The notes beneath the pieces were generated by a model. It ran no database searches. It was not told where the DNA came from and saw only the letters and a program-made list of their open reading frames with translations. From assembly GCA_030765045.1 (NCBI GenBank), contig CM060972.1:58480773-58544772 (forward strand): a DNA stretch of 64,000 nt. Reading direction: 5' to 3'. The translations under genes were made by a program, and so were the position numbers. Within the stretch, counting starts at the first letter, position 1. Each line of letters opens with the position of its first letter. Shown piece after piece: positions 46,617 through 58,310 of the stretch. Origin of the DNA: Tenodera sinensis (taxonomy: Eukaryota > Arthropoda > Insecta > Mantodea > Mantidae).

Positions 46617-47585
46617 CGGTAGAACCCCGCTAATCCGAATTAACTGGGGTGTGGTCTGTACGGAATCGGAAATTTTCGGATTATCCACAAAAAGAAAAAC
46701 ATGTAGAGGTATGAATTCATCTATACGATTAGCACCTACAAGAGTGAGTGAGTGAGTAGTGGGGTTTACGGGCCCGTCGACAACTAGGTCATTAGGGCCC
46801 GAAGTCCAAAATAAAATAAAGAAATAAAACCTCACCCCTTTAAAGCTAAAAAGTGAAAGTTGAAGTACCTAAAAATGAACATTAAAATTACTAAAAAGAG
46901 AGCTAAAACAGCTAAAAAAGGAAAATTAAAAACCGATAAAAACTTACATTACGAAAAATATAAAACTGGTTACTGTTAAAAAGGGTAAAAACACGAGTAA
47001 AACATCCTAAAAGTATATTTCCACCAAGATAAAAGAAACCTTACACTTGCTTACCAAAATCGATATGCGCAACAAACCGCAGTAGTGTATTTACAGCTAC
47101 TGGATCGTTGCCTAACACGGTGCACAGTGTAAGACCCAGGCCAAAGGATTGGCGCTCACGAGCAGCACCTACAAGATAAGGTTGAGTAGCGATTTGAGGA
47201 AGTGACAATGTTGCCATTACCACGCACAACATAGTGACAATGTGTTCAACATAACGACAACGTATTCTTCTTACCTGAAGACATAGTCGATAACATAAGT
47301 AAAAATTACTGCTTCATAAACATGTGATAGTTACCAGTACGGTAGGTACCTAAGTAAATTTGAAAATGTTACTTAACAGTGACTAAATGCATTGTGTACA
47401 AGCACATTGCCTATAGCAAAGTTCAGCAAGACATTTTTGTGCAATAAGCATTTCGTTCCGATGTGTGTAGTTTCAATAATGAGCTTGTCAGTTCTATAAA
47501 GTAAATACTTTGTCTATACTACAAAAAAGCTTTTTATTGTTATTTTATCCGGAATTTCGAGGTTCGGATTATCGGGGTTCTACTG
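46617..47585. mobile_element. pogo/Tigger-like element with TA duplication
   Basis: Begins CGGTAGAACCCCGCTAATCC and ends GGATTATCGGGGTTCTACTG. About 23 terminal bases are inverted with two mismatches, flanked by TA on each side (46615-46616 and 47586-47587). CAGTAGAACCxCGATAATCCG ends are typical of pogo/Tigger (Tc1/mariner superfamily). At 969 bp with no recognisable transposase it is non-autonomous. A SINE-like core lies inside at 46758. Confidence 0.85.
46758..46810 (+). repeat. SINE-like core shared with other polyneopterans
   Basis: GGGGTTTACGGGCCCGTCGA, CAACTAGGTCATTAGGGCCC. From memory, locust SINEs carry an almost identical core (TTTAACGTCCCGTCGACAAC, GAGGTCATTAGAGACGG). It is preceded by (GTGA)n. 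It lies within the pogo-like element. Confidence 0.45.
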
Positions 47586-47587
47586 TA

Positions 47588-48428
47588 CTCAACACAGTAA
47601 AATGCCTCATGTTTTCAGACATGTTAATAGGAACATTTATTCTAGGTTAGCCCAATCCCAGCTCCTGTTACAATATCACACTATTTTTATTCTGTTTATA
47701 ATACTTATGTATTCAATATTTGCTGTTACTGTTTTCCCTTTATGTATGATTTTCTACATTCTAAGGAGCTTCTCTCGTTAGTTGTTACAGTTTATTTTCA
47801 GTATGATTTATTTTCCCTGAATAGCCATTGCTCTCTGTTCTGCCGCGCATTCTCAACACGGTTGGATATATTTTGGCTCAAGCTCCCGGGCCGGTTCTAC
47901 CAGCAGATAATAATGAGCGGCTCAGCGTTGGCAGCCCTTTAATTAAATGATGCGCTGCATTTCGTGCTAGACCGCGCGCAATAACGACACATGGGCGCGT
48001 CCTTGCGCGGTCCATATGGCAAGGGCGCGTCGCAAATCATGGCTTTTGGGCGTCACGTAAATGACAGTGTTTTGAAATTAAAATATATCTACCCACAGGT
48101 CATACTCGCACATTTCACAAACAATGGACTGATGAATGAAAAGTTTGTAACATTCCATAACAACCTGCCAACTCGTGATGACGTGCAAAACACATATTCA
48201 AATTCAGAGCGTTAGGTGCTGTCATAAAACGGCGGGTTACTGCAGATATGTCATTTGGTACATTTCTAGAGATGGGGTTCTCAACCTTTCCAGCGACATA
48301 CAATTATTACATTCAACGCAGGATATTAGATGAAAGTTTTACAAGGGAAATGCATAAATATGTGGTCAAATAACGCATTTCTCTATTTTTAACAAGATTA
48401 GTGATGTTATCCAGTTATTTCTTGTACT
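47588..48428. other. no recognised gene
   Basis: The plus frame at 47991-48215 has no similarity I recognise. GGGGTTCTCAACCTTTCC near 48274 vaguely resembles a hAT end but has no partner. Confidence 0.4.
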
Positions 48429-48848
48429 CAGGGTTACCAACATTTAAAAGTAAAATTATCGTAACAGCTACTCAAAATTATAGATTTGGGTTCAAAATTA
48501 TCGTACATCATAAACCACGTGCTACAACAATAAAAATATCAGCCAACACTTATGAAAATGTAATAGTATTGATGTTTATGGTTTCCACTTACAAGATTGA
48601 TGACCTCAGCCAGTATAAAAACTTTAGTATTTATGTTTCTCGGACTATTCATCTGAAAGTTCATCTTCCTCAACTGTTGCAGCATTATACAAATTTGTTG
48701 TTGAGATAAACTTTAACATTTTCTTGGTGACTTGCAGATTTTCGAACCCCCCACATTTTGTCATAAGCTGAGACGGCTAAATAAGTTCATTTACCGCATC
48801 TAGTGCCAATCTGTTTCTAACTTTGGTTTTTATTAAATCCAGTTTAGG

Positions 48849-48882
<34 letters not shown>

Positions 48883-49403
48883 ATTCACAAGAAGCGCTTC
48901 TGTGGGGCAACGAAATCCCTTATAATGCAAACTGTATCAGTTCTTAGAAATCAGTATTTCCACCAAGGTCACATGTTTAACAGCACTACAGAAACTGTCA
49001 GGTTCAGGCATGTTCTTTATTTCACACAGAATATCACATATTCGGAGTTTTCTCTATTAATCATCAATTTTCTGAACAGCGCTTTCTTCGTTGAGATTAC
49101 CAGATCTGGGCACACTGGCAATAAGAGGACAAAGGGTAAGAGCCTTAGTATGGTTGGAAACCATAGATGCCTTAGTTAGACGGCTGGAGATAGGCCATGA
49201 GGGCAAAAGTGGTGCCGCTATTTGTAATTAGTTTTATTTCGCTGGTGTGACAAACCAGTGAAAATGATATTTCGCCGGTATCGAAGTATCATACATTAAA
49301 ATTATCGTAAACCCCCATAATTATCGTACGGGTTGGCAATCATGTGTACATACATTAAAATTATCGTATGCCCCCATAATTATCGTACGAGTTGGCAACC
49401 CTG
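48429..49403. mobile_element. hAT deletion derivative with 8-bp target duplication
   Basis: Begins CAGGGTTACCAAC and ends GTTGGCAACCCTG. CTTGTACT is repeated exactly on both sides (48421-48428 and 49404-49411). Length 975 bp. On the minus strand it keeps a broken C-terminal piece of the transposase: ILCEIKNMPEPDSFCSAVKH, GGNTDF, FAL, SLPHRSA, the end of the hAT dimerisation domain. A run of about 30 A residues (48849-48879) interrupts it. ATTATCGTAC motifs cluster near both ends. Sister copy at 51880-52642. Confidence 0.95.
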
Positions 49404-49600
49404 CTTGTACTGTTTCGGCACTAAACCAGCTCTCGCCCAAGTCTCAAACAGTTCGAACCAGAGATTCTACATGATAAGTGTATCAAATATGTCCAATACA
49501 ATTATTGTCAATAAAGAACCGTTTCGCCGAAAAAAGAATAATTTGTGTCAAATATTCGGAGCCATTTAGCTTTCTGAGCAATAGATACAAATGGTATATT

Positions 49601-49729
49601 GTAAGATTTGAAGCTTTCACGGCGAACGTTAGTGATCAGAGCTTCCTGAAGATGGCCATGGAGTGTATAATGGCCGAAAGCTCGACCTTCTTAAATTTAA
49701 CACGGCTGATCACCCGTGAAGCTCTGATC
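49601..49729 (+). mobile_element. 129-bp insertion with 14-bp target duplication
   Basis: ACAAATGGTATATT occurs exactly at 49587-49600 and 49730-49743. The insert contains GTGATCAGAGCTTC (49632-49645) and its perfect 14-base complement (49720-49733, which overlaps the second duplication by four bases). It also holds CTGAAGA, a six-pair hairpin GGCCAT/ATGGCC, then GAAA (49646-49679), an arrangement resembling a hammerhead ribozyme core. No coding. Variable-length duplications suggest a retroelement such as a Penelope-like relative; class not established. Confidence 0.7.
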
Positions 49730-49867
49730 ACAAATGGTATATTATTTCATAACTAAAGGCCGGAGGAATGTGCGCTCGCATACGATACAGGTTAGCTGGA
49801 CGCAGAGTATGAATGACGTCAGAAGCACAGCACGGCAACTGTTGCTACTGTAACTGCAAAGGCTCTG

Positions 49868-50318
49868 ATGTCGCATGACCTATCTGAAAATCTTCAGTTC
49901 GTATCCAAAATTTTTGCATTGTTGCCCAGAGCTATTAAACAGTTACAAAAATCGAGTTTGGAAATGTCCAAGAGCATGATCATAATAGAAGACTTAGCTA
50001 ATTCAGTTAACAGAATACATCTTGTGCCAGGTATCGAAAACGTGAAAGCTAAACTGCAGAAAGTTCTAAACAAAAATATTGATTATCAAGCTATGTGTGA
50101 ATTCTGAAAATGAGTAAGAAGGAAAACACGCCAGACGACAGAATGGAATTCTTTACATTTGCAACTCTGACATCGTGCGACGTAGAAATAAGTTTTTCGC
50201 TGTCTAAAAACTGCTTCAGTGATAGGCGTCGAAATTTTACATTTAATAATTTACGAACGTACATTGTAAGCCAGTGTAATGCACTCTGTGACAATATTAT
50301 AGCAGTATGTATAAGCAT
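49868..50318 (+). pseudogene. hAT transposase C-terminus, CGGBP1-like type
   Basis: The first frame (49868-50107) reads HDLSENLQFVSKIFALLPRA, IKQLQKSSLEMSKSMIIIED and VPGIENVKAKLQKVLNKN. The helical region matches IKxLQxxxLxLxxSIxIIE and VPGxxGxKVxxKLxxVLxKN. After a frameshift near 50108 a second frame gives FFTFATLTSCDVEISFSLSK, CFSDRRRNFTFNNLRTYIVS, QCN. That is the dimerisation block (KYAPxTSCDVERSFSxYK-LSDRRRSFTFENL). It is relatively well preserved: only one frameshift across 150 codons. No N-terminal part lies upstream. Confidence 0.8.
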
Positions 50319-51871
50319 TTAGGCGCAATTCCAGAATGCAGTTTATGATGCTTGTAGGTTGTGCTGCATTGAGGCGGTTTTCATGGTCAGGCTGTACCTA
50401 CCTGCAGTTGTTTACATGCGCGAGCGATAGCAGTGAAGTTCATGTGCAGTATAACTATGGAAAAACGCACACGCCTTCGGTCTTTATTCATTACTGTCAC
50501 GTAAACTGTGTGGACAATGCTGTAATGTTTTATTATCTTAATTTGCCTGGATTTAGTCACAATTAAATGTTAAAATGTTGTAAAGTTTGATTTCTAAGCA
50601 AGAAATGGCAACGCTACGTCGCGTATGATGGCTGAACGACTGACACATTTGGATTGAGGGGAACTTAGGGGAGTATGGCTTGGCGTTACTAAAAAGAAGG
50701 AAAAGGCAAGCGACAACTTCATGCGCCAGGTAGAAGCATTGGTGGATAAGGTGGCAGCTTTAGCTGTTATTTATGACAAAGAGATCATTAGTTTTATGCA
50801 CACGCCTGTCGGTCACAACACAGCCCGCTGGCACCTCCGAAGACTAACTCCATCACCTAAGCGTTGCCATTTACATCACCGAAAAAAAATGGACATTTTT
50901 ATAAAACGATTACATCTATCGAAATGAAACTCAGTATTTTATATTTCTTACATCTGCATCTATTAGCCACGTTATTCTGGCTGAAGCAGTACCTTCTACT
51001 CTGTAAACTTTAAGATTGAGTGAATGAATACATGAACTAGTTCGATAAATATATTAATACTGGTACTCCAGTACTCACACCTAGAATGAGTACTAACATT
51101 GGAAACGTAACTAGTTTCTAACCCACGCTGTTTGTGCCAGTACAAAAATACCATCCTTTTAGAACACGTCTACAGGATTTGAAAATTGCTTGGTTGAGAA
51201 AGTGCGAAACAAACCAGGTATTTGAAGGTCTAATTTATCCAGAAACTCTATGGCATAAAACCAAAAATCACGTTAATTTGTTGCGTTTTTATTTTTATTG
51301 TGTCTGGATATTTTAATTTTTTTTAGTCAAGAACACCTAAAGAGATTGTAATAAAACCTAATACATACTGCAGTAGAAATCGCCATGAAGCCATAGAATT
51401 TGAACTAAAATGTACATATTGTGTTGGAATATACTTGCATGCAGTGTATCTGCACTTATATGAGATTCTGTTCAGTGACAAATGTTTTCAAATGGTATCT
51501 CAGTTGAATTCAGTAGTAGTACAGTATGACAAGAAATCAACGAATTAGATGGTAGAGGGTGGAAACGTGTAGATCTATGTGGTGTTGACCTTTGCGTACT
51601 AGCTCTACTACAGTCAGCAGATCCACTAATGACATTGCTTGATGCGTATTACATAAACCATTGTTGCGACAGTGCCACGCGCGAATCAGAGGTCACGCAA
51701 CGAAAGCTTGTCAACGAAGTCTGCACGAAACTTTGGTACTACCCGGATAAAGTTACCTTGTTCTATTGAAGGCCAAGTGCCATTTGTACCTACCGCTCCT
51801 ACTGTCTAGTTCCGCTCTAACTCATTCGCTGCGATATGCACACTTCGAGACGTTAGATACTGGAGTCCGTA
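50319..51871. other. no recognised gene
   Basis: Frames at 50336-50566, 50721-50927 and 51134-51316 have no similarity I recognise. Confidence 0.4.
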
Positions 51872-51879
51872 ATAGGAAC

Positions 51880-52642
51880 CAGGGTTGCCAACATTTGGAA
51901 GAAAAATTATCGTACCGGCCACTCAAAATTATAGATTTGGAGTCAAAATTATCGTACATCATAAACCAAATGCTACAACAATACAAATATCAGTATAACA
52001 CTTACGAGAATGTAATAGTATTGATATTTATGGTACCCACTTACAAGATTGATGACCTCAACCAGTGTTACAACTTTGGTACTTATATTTCTCGCCCTAT
52101 TCATCTGAAAGTTCATCATATTCCTCAATCGTTGCAGCATTATACAAATTTGTTGTTGAGATAAACTTTAACATTTCTCGTGGGGCAACGAGATCAATGC
52201 AAACTCCGCCAGTTCTTTGAAATCAGTATTTCCACCAAGGTGACGTGTTTAACAGCACTCCAGAAACTGCCAGGTTCAGGCATGTTTTTTATTTCACACG
52301 GAATATCAGTTACTCTGAGTTTTCTCTATTGATCATCAATTTTCTGAATAGTGCCTACTTCATTGAGATTACCAGATCTAGGTACACGGGCAATAAGAGG
52401 ATAAAGGGTAGAAGGATTAGTAGGTTGCCTTAGAGGGGTGGAGACAGGCTTAGAGGGCAAAAGTGCTGTCGATATTGGTAATTAGTTTCATTTCGCTGGT
52501 GTGACAAACCAGTGAAAATGATATTTCGCCGGTATCGAAATTATCGTACACCCCCATAATTATCGTACGGGTTGGCAACCATATGTACAAACATTAAAAT
52601 TATCGTATGCCCCCATAATTATCGTACGAGTTGGCAACCCTG
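51880..52642. mobile_element. hAT deletion derivative with 8-bp target duplication
   Basis: Begins CAGGGTTGCCAACATTTGG and ends GTTGGCAACCCTG. ATAGGAAC flanks it exactly (51872-51879 and 52643-52650). 763 bp. It is collinear with 48429-49403 but without the poly-A and with other small gaps. The minus strand keeps the dimerisation remnant GGNTDFKELAEFALISLPHE (from x-FKELAEFALxxLSLPHSNAEVER), clearer than in its sister. The last 100 bases contain the terminal sequence twice in tandem. Confidence 0.95.
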
Positions 52643-52944
52643 ATAGGAACACTGTCGCCCTGCAACAGGCATAACGGTACGTTTACGTACATAGTCTTCT
52701 GCGCATCCTCTAGTTTGGCAAGTTTTCGTGCATCAGCTTTATTGTGCAATGAAAAATAAAAAATCACGAAAATCAAGAAAATGCGACTATCTACAAGTAC
52801 AGTTCGAATTTTTGTACAGCTATCGTGAAATGAGGTGATCGCAAGTTCACTTTCACATGGACAGAGCGTGACGTCATTGTGCGGAACCCACTGCCTGCAG
52901 TGCATGTTATCTGTCAGATGTATTCACTACTTCCACACAGTAAA

Positions 52945-53118
52945 ATGTCTGCAGTGCGAAAATCGAAATATTCACGTATTGCTGAATTTGTACAAGAATT
53001 TGGGAGTGAATATTTTACTGTAAATTGTGAGAACGTTGAATGTAAATTATATAAAAACTTTATTTACAACGTTCCTAAGTCGACTTTACCTTGTCTCCTC
53101 TGTGTTGTGATCATGTGA
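52945..53118 (+). pseudogene. hAT transposase N-terminus
   Basis: The frame gives MSAVRKSKYSRIAEFVQEFG, SEYFTVNCENVECKLYKNFI, YNVPKST. This matches the start of CGGBP1-type hAT transposases (x-YxxIxEFVxEFGxxxFTxDxxxIxCKLCxKxI). The second zinc-binding Cys (CKLC) is now Tyr and His ligands are missing, so the finger is dead. It lies 2.6 kb downstream of the C-terminal fragment at 49868 on the same strand; since the order is reversed, the two come from separate insertions. Confidence 0.7.
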
Positions 53119-55917
53119 CAGACCGACTTTTCCCACTTCCTATAGTCCAAACCACGCAACTTTTTGTTTCCTGTAAGAAGGTTCGGTCCTTAGTCTTAAG
53201 AAACCAAGAATTTAGCCGTCCTAGTCCACGACTGATAATTTGTTAAACTGGCCGAACAATATAGAAAGAACATAAGATATGTCCAAAGTAGAGTATTATC
53301 TGAAGCATCAAAACAGTTGCCTTTGTACAAATTGAGGCGATATTTTTAGAAGAAGCCTCCTAAAATAGTTAAAATTTGTGTTCATAGTGGTGGCAGAAAA
53401 AGCCCCCTAGAATTGTGAATCATTGTCCTAGTGGGCAATGATAGAGATCTTCAATTGTCTTGGTTTGTTCTTGTTCATGTATTGTTGGGATTGGCGTCAT
53501 GTGGAAATCGCAAAGTCCGCGAATAATTTTAAAAGTTACCGACATATAGTGTTTATTGGAAGAACATTGTGTTTTAAAAGTCAACAGGAGTAAAAACGCA
53601 GAGAACTGATATATAATTAGTGAGGCTGCATCAAAAGATAGAAGAAGATTACGAACTCGCAAAATTACGTAGTCCGTGTTCGGGTTGTGTGAACCCCGGA
53701 GGGCTTGTGATAAAGGACGCCAATCCAGTATATTTGTATTATTGTTTGTGACGTGAAGGAACAATAAATAAGTATACTAAAAACATAAAAAGGAAATTTA
53801 ATCATCGTTGTAAGACGTAGACCCGTACCACCCCCTGAGGTACATCGAGAACTTCGATGAAAAGCTTCAAGAGTCTCATCGCTTCATTCACCGGTAAATT
53901 CTTCTGATCTTATTTGTTCCCGTCTATTTCCCCACTATCGCATATCTATTGCTGAAATAGGAAGTACGAATTACCGTTCCAAATGGCGCACCAACGTGTG
54001 GCTATCAAACCTAGGAGGAACGAATTACCGTTCCAAAATCAAGGGTCACAAACCGTTATTCTTTGCCGATTTAGACTTCGCAGCATTCGCCAGACGTGCA
54101 AAACAAATTTTGTCAAATAAAAGTATTGCATTCACGAAATGACTGCATTAAGTGGCTCTTAACACGCAGTCACGAGAAAGCTATCTGAGATTTTCCTGAA
54201 AAGTATGTCATTGTCTTCAGAATAAGATAGTGATTTTAGTGGTGAGAAGAAATGTAATTTATTAGATGGCCCTAATGGTTTTCAATGTTCAAAGGTCAAA
54301 ATACCAATTGTTTAAGACACTTTCTCATTGTCCTGTAACTTTCAAACACATTTGCGATTTCTTCATAGGTCATTTACACTGTTAAGTCAGATTCAATAGC
54401 ATCTCCTTCTCCTCCTCCTCCTTCTCCTCTTTCTCTCTCTTTCTTAATTTGTGATTAAGCTTATATAATTATTTATGCACTTTGGAGCAGAAAATTATCT
54501 TTCTGTTGACCAACTGAAAGCATGAGTTTTCAAATGTATGTTAGAACTATGTTCAGGTTTGTGTAAAGGCTTTTTAGGTTGTTACCTTTTATTATATTAT
54601 ACAGCTGTGGAAAATAGTATGGCATTTTTATTCTTTACATCATAGCTTTTAAAGTGTAAGCATTTAAGTACAAATGGGGATTCTTCAAGATCTGAAATGT
54701 ATGCTAGTTGAAGTCTGGATGACGGTTCTTGGAATTCAGGTGGATTAAGCTTCTCAGATTTGACAGAAAACTAAATGATTCACTGAATCCTTGCAGGAAG
54801 AAACTGTCTTCTATAGTTCTTCAATCAATTTATTCAAAATTAAAATATATCATCTGATTCATGAGCTTGTTCAATGTGTGAATCAGGTTGAGCAAAAAAT
54901 CTATTGCTTTTTTCTTTTCCTGTTCTTTACTTTTTCAGTTTCGGTAATATTAAACAGAGATTCAAATGTTTTCTGAACTAGAATCTTGAAAAGTCTTGTT
55001 CCATTTTTGCTTCTTCAATGAAACCCAGTAAAGAACTGTACAAATGCATATCAGTGATATGTCCGTCACGGCTGTTTGTAACTACTTACGTCTTTAAATA
55101 TTTCAAGAATGGAATCCCAAACTACAGTGATAAAATATATTTAAGACTACACGTCTTTTTCATTGAGCCTCTAGCTTCAGATTTCACCAAACACGTCTCA
55201 CTTTCATTCCCTCTGATTGACAACAAAGCCCTGAGATTGCTTCGCCATCTTTGTCCAAGCTGCTTAGAGCGATTTGACACTCAAATTCTTTACTGAAAAA
55301 TACTAATGTTTAAATGATTCCATCCATGACTAGCAGTACTGAAAAGAAACATAAAATTTCTTGCAAAATGTCAAAAAAGAAAAGAAGTTGTTTGGTTACA
55401 GTATCTTGCTGTACTTGAACCCACCAAATTTAGAGTATGCGCTGAAGAAGGGATGTAGCAGGCGTAAGGAGAAACAACTGTGATTCTACATTGCAAACCG
55501 GAATAAATACCTGATATATTTTATGCATTGTGCTAACTCTGTTTCTCTGCGGTTATTTATATCCAATCCTTAAGCGGATTACTGCATCTGCCAGGTCTTG
55601 TCCACCACGTCCTATATTGGGTGCAAATTCAACAAGCTAACCCCTCCTTCTTGACATAATCAATACACAACTTACCTGGATACTGTATGCAATATCAGGA
55701 GTTTGATTCAACAATGATAGAATAATATATAGCCGCAATAACTTGTGTCACCATTTCAACTATTTTCTTCAGTGGACTGAGAGACAGCACAGAATACACC
55801 CTGCTTCAAAGATACGAATACCAGGGTTAAGAGGCGTTACTAGGCAGAAAATAATGAATGTTACCCATCGGAAGCACGCAATTAAGTTCATTTTTATTTA
55901 TGTCTAGAATTTCAGCT
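53119..55917. other. 2.8 kb without a recognised feature
   Basis: AT-rich. CGAATTACCGTTCCAAA occurs twice, 54 bases apart (within 53959-53983 and 54013-54037). A pyrimidine tract of CTC/CTT units lies at 54402-54443. Frames at 53420-53764, 54791-54976 and 55018-55296 match nothing I know. Confidence 0.45.
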
Positions 55918-56680
55918 AGAGACATCATTGTGAGCGGTTATTGCAATGTGCAATAATGTATTTCCTAAATTTATGGACTGATTTGCTCGCAGAAAGTTTT
56001 TGCATTTTGAAATACTACGTTCCAGACGTAACAGGAGCGTACAAAAACATGACTGTGTCTCTGAAACTTGTTCTATTGTCTTAATAATCTCGAGCATTCT
56101 TGATGCACATGGCTTAATATGTTATTGCGGTTACTATATTACTGAAATTCTTCTCAATGTATGAAAGACCTTCAAACAAGGCTGGTGTAATTATTAGCTT
56201 CACTGCACGTATTGCGACATTTTTCTGCACGTCACAGACTTCTATTATGTTTACAATTCTGGGGTAATATTGAGTATAATATACTGCAGCCTGTATTCAT
56301 GCCCCCACCGAGTTACATTTGGTTGTGGAGGCAAGGGAATTCCAGGTGTCATCTGTTTAAGTATCTTGATTTTGGAGGGTGTTTTTCGAAATATCTTTTT
56401 CGGCTATAAAAGCATTTACATCCAGAAAAGAGGATATAATTTCTTCCGCAACTCGGTGGAGACTATGTGCTAGACAAGTTTTAGTTTTGGAAATGCTTAC
56501 TGTATTGCTGTGGCAGCTTTCTTCATATAGGAAGTCCCGTCCGTAACAAGTAGTAATCCATTCTGTGTTATTGGACAGACACAATAGAGAGAAGAAAAAA
56601 AGAAAACAACTAAATATAGCATACGACAGTCGCAAGAAACAGGCTGTTGTGTAGGGGTGGGCGTGTCGTTTCCTCAACCC
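55918..56680 (-). pseudogene. hAT transposase, CGGBP1-like, C-terminal two thirds
   Basis: Minus strand from 56560: LLLVTDGTSYMKKAATAIQ (catalytic region), TCLAHSLHRVAEEIISSF, VNAFIAEKDI, PGIPLPPQPNVTRWG (the PxPxxTRWGTW motif, then broken), IRAVKLIITPALFEGLSYIE, KNFSNIVTAI, and FLYAPVTS with LERSISKCKNFLRANQSINL as the dimerisation block. Order and wording match the transposase in 17740-20241 but with enough difference to be a separate subfamily. It has several stops. Upstream (56690 on) unrelated SINE sequence replaces the N-terminus. Confidence 0.75.
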
Positions 56681-56764
56681 TCACGCTAGCTGCCGGCTCT
56701 ATACTCTGTGTTGTTAATATCATTCCTATCTTTACTAAAACCCCACTCCCTGTTGATTATAATA

Positions 56765-56870
56765 TTGAATACAACCATGTAGGTCAGTGGTAGAAAGCCG
56801 AGCATACTTGGTTCGACTGCCGGCCATGGCAATGAATTTTTCAAGTCTAATTCAATTTTGCTACTAAACT
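56765..56870 (+). mobile_element. tRNA-derived SINE (S4)
   Basis: CATGTAGGTCAGTGGTAGAA (A box), TACTTGGTTCGACTGCC (B box), GGCCATGGCAATGAATTTTT, CAAGTCTAATTC. It matches the tRNA-like unit and tail at 36216-36335 (GTCATGGCACTGCATTTTTC, AGTCTCACTC). Confidence 0.6.
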
Positions 56871-57204
56871 TTAGTATCTCCTGGTACGGTGTGCTAATCA
56901 AAAGTTATCACAATAAAATTATGCCCTAGGACCTACCTCGAGCTTCAGCAGCAGGAGAACGGCTGAGTTGCGATACTCGGACAGGTACCTACAACATAAA
57001 CACTACATGTTACAACTTCTGACTATAAACTTCTTCTTGTATGAATACCACGATAATGCAAGCAAAGGATCGCAGTTTCATCCGACAAAGAACACACGCG
57101 CAACAAAACAATGAACACAAACGAAAGGTCAAAAACAGTTTACACAAACGTTTAAATTAGGTAACTAAGCACTTGTTTAATTTTAAATCATTCCTACAAA
57201 ATAA

Positions 57205-58159
57205 TCTCCTAATAATCCACATACACATGCGTTTCTCTACCCATTCTTCCACATACTATTCTTAAAAAGGGTTATTATTCGGTCTACTTCATGTTAGTCG
57301 AGATAAGCGTTTGCAGAAATGCTGTAATTACACATTTCCGTGTAGGTGCAAGGAAACCGAAGCGATAGTCAAATGTCGCTAATATATCGACTTTCAAATT
57401 CCACTCTTCATGACCACGCAAAAACTAGCGAATGAGGATGTAATACTAAAGAATCTGATGTGCTGCACTCATATGAATTTCTCTACTCTTGTACTAACCA
57501 TTCTTACAAACTCTTATTCCTATATCATCTTCGTGTTAGTTGAGAAAAAGATTTGCAAAAATTATCCTATTGCTTATTTCCTTGTAGGCACACGGGGAAT
57601 GTGGGAATACAGTAGACTTTGAGCGGTAGTCAAATATTTTAAAGCTTTCAAAAACGGTTCTCTTTGCACGGTTAACATAAAAATATGAATAACGATGTAC
57701 TATTTGACGAAAGTTAAAGTATTTCAAAACTCACACAAATAACAAGGAATATCTCCGATATGGTTCACTCTACAAAAAATTTATTTGGACATAAATTGAA
57801 TTTTTGTAAAGTAAGATAAGGTCTAACTCTTACGGTTTACTAGTTATGCAAAATTTATCCAGAGTAAACAGGACTACATGGGCTAAAGCCAGAAAATTCA
57901 AAATGTACATTTAATTTGTCATAAAAATATCTTAAACATATGGAATTTTAATCAAAATAGTTAGCCATTTTCGAGACAATCAAAATTTTCGAAACATTTT
58001 CCATTTAAAGGGTAGTTTATGGTGGAGGAATCTTCAAAATCTTCGTGTCGCAACCTTACAAGATCTTCTACTTAAATACCAACTTTGGTTTTTAACCTAC
58101 TTTCCGTTTTTGAGTTATGCTGTCCACAGAGTGACACGCGCGCGGATCTTTTTCTAAAA

Positions 58160-58198
<39 letters not shown>

Positions 58199-58310
58199 TC
58201 AGAGGTCTTAGAGTATATTTCCCGTGAAATCTCGACATCGAATTTTTGGGTGGAATGCAATACCTCCTGTACTTACTATACGTAGTAGAGAAAGTAAAAA
58301 TAAGTAATCT
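57205..58310 (+). repeat. repeat A, full length with doubled 5' module
   Basis: Two 5' modules about 246 bases apart each contain TTTCTCTAC, a TTAGT(C/T)GAGA motif and TTGTAGG- or GTGTAGG-type motifs (57233 and 57479). Then TTCTCTTTGCACGGTTAACA, AATAACAAGGAATATCTCCG, TTTTTGAGTTATGCTGTCCA, only a short CACGCGCGCGG at the microsatellite site, a 34-T run, ATTTTTGGGTGGAATGCAAT and CTATACGTAGTAGAGAAAGT. Confidence 0.85.
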
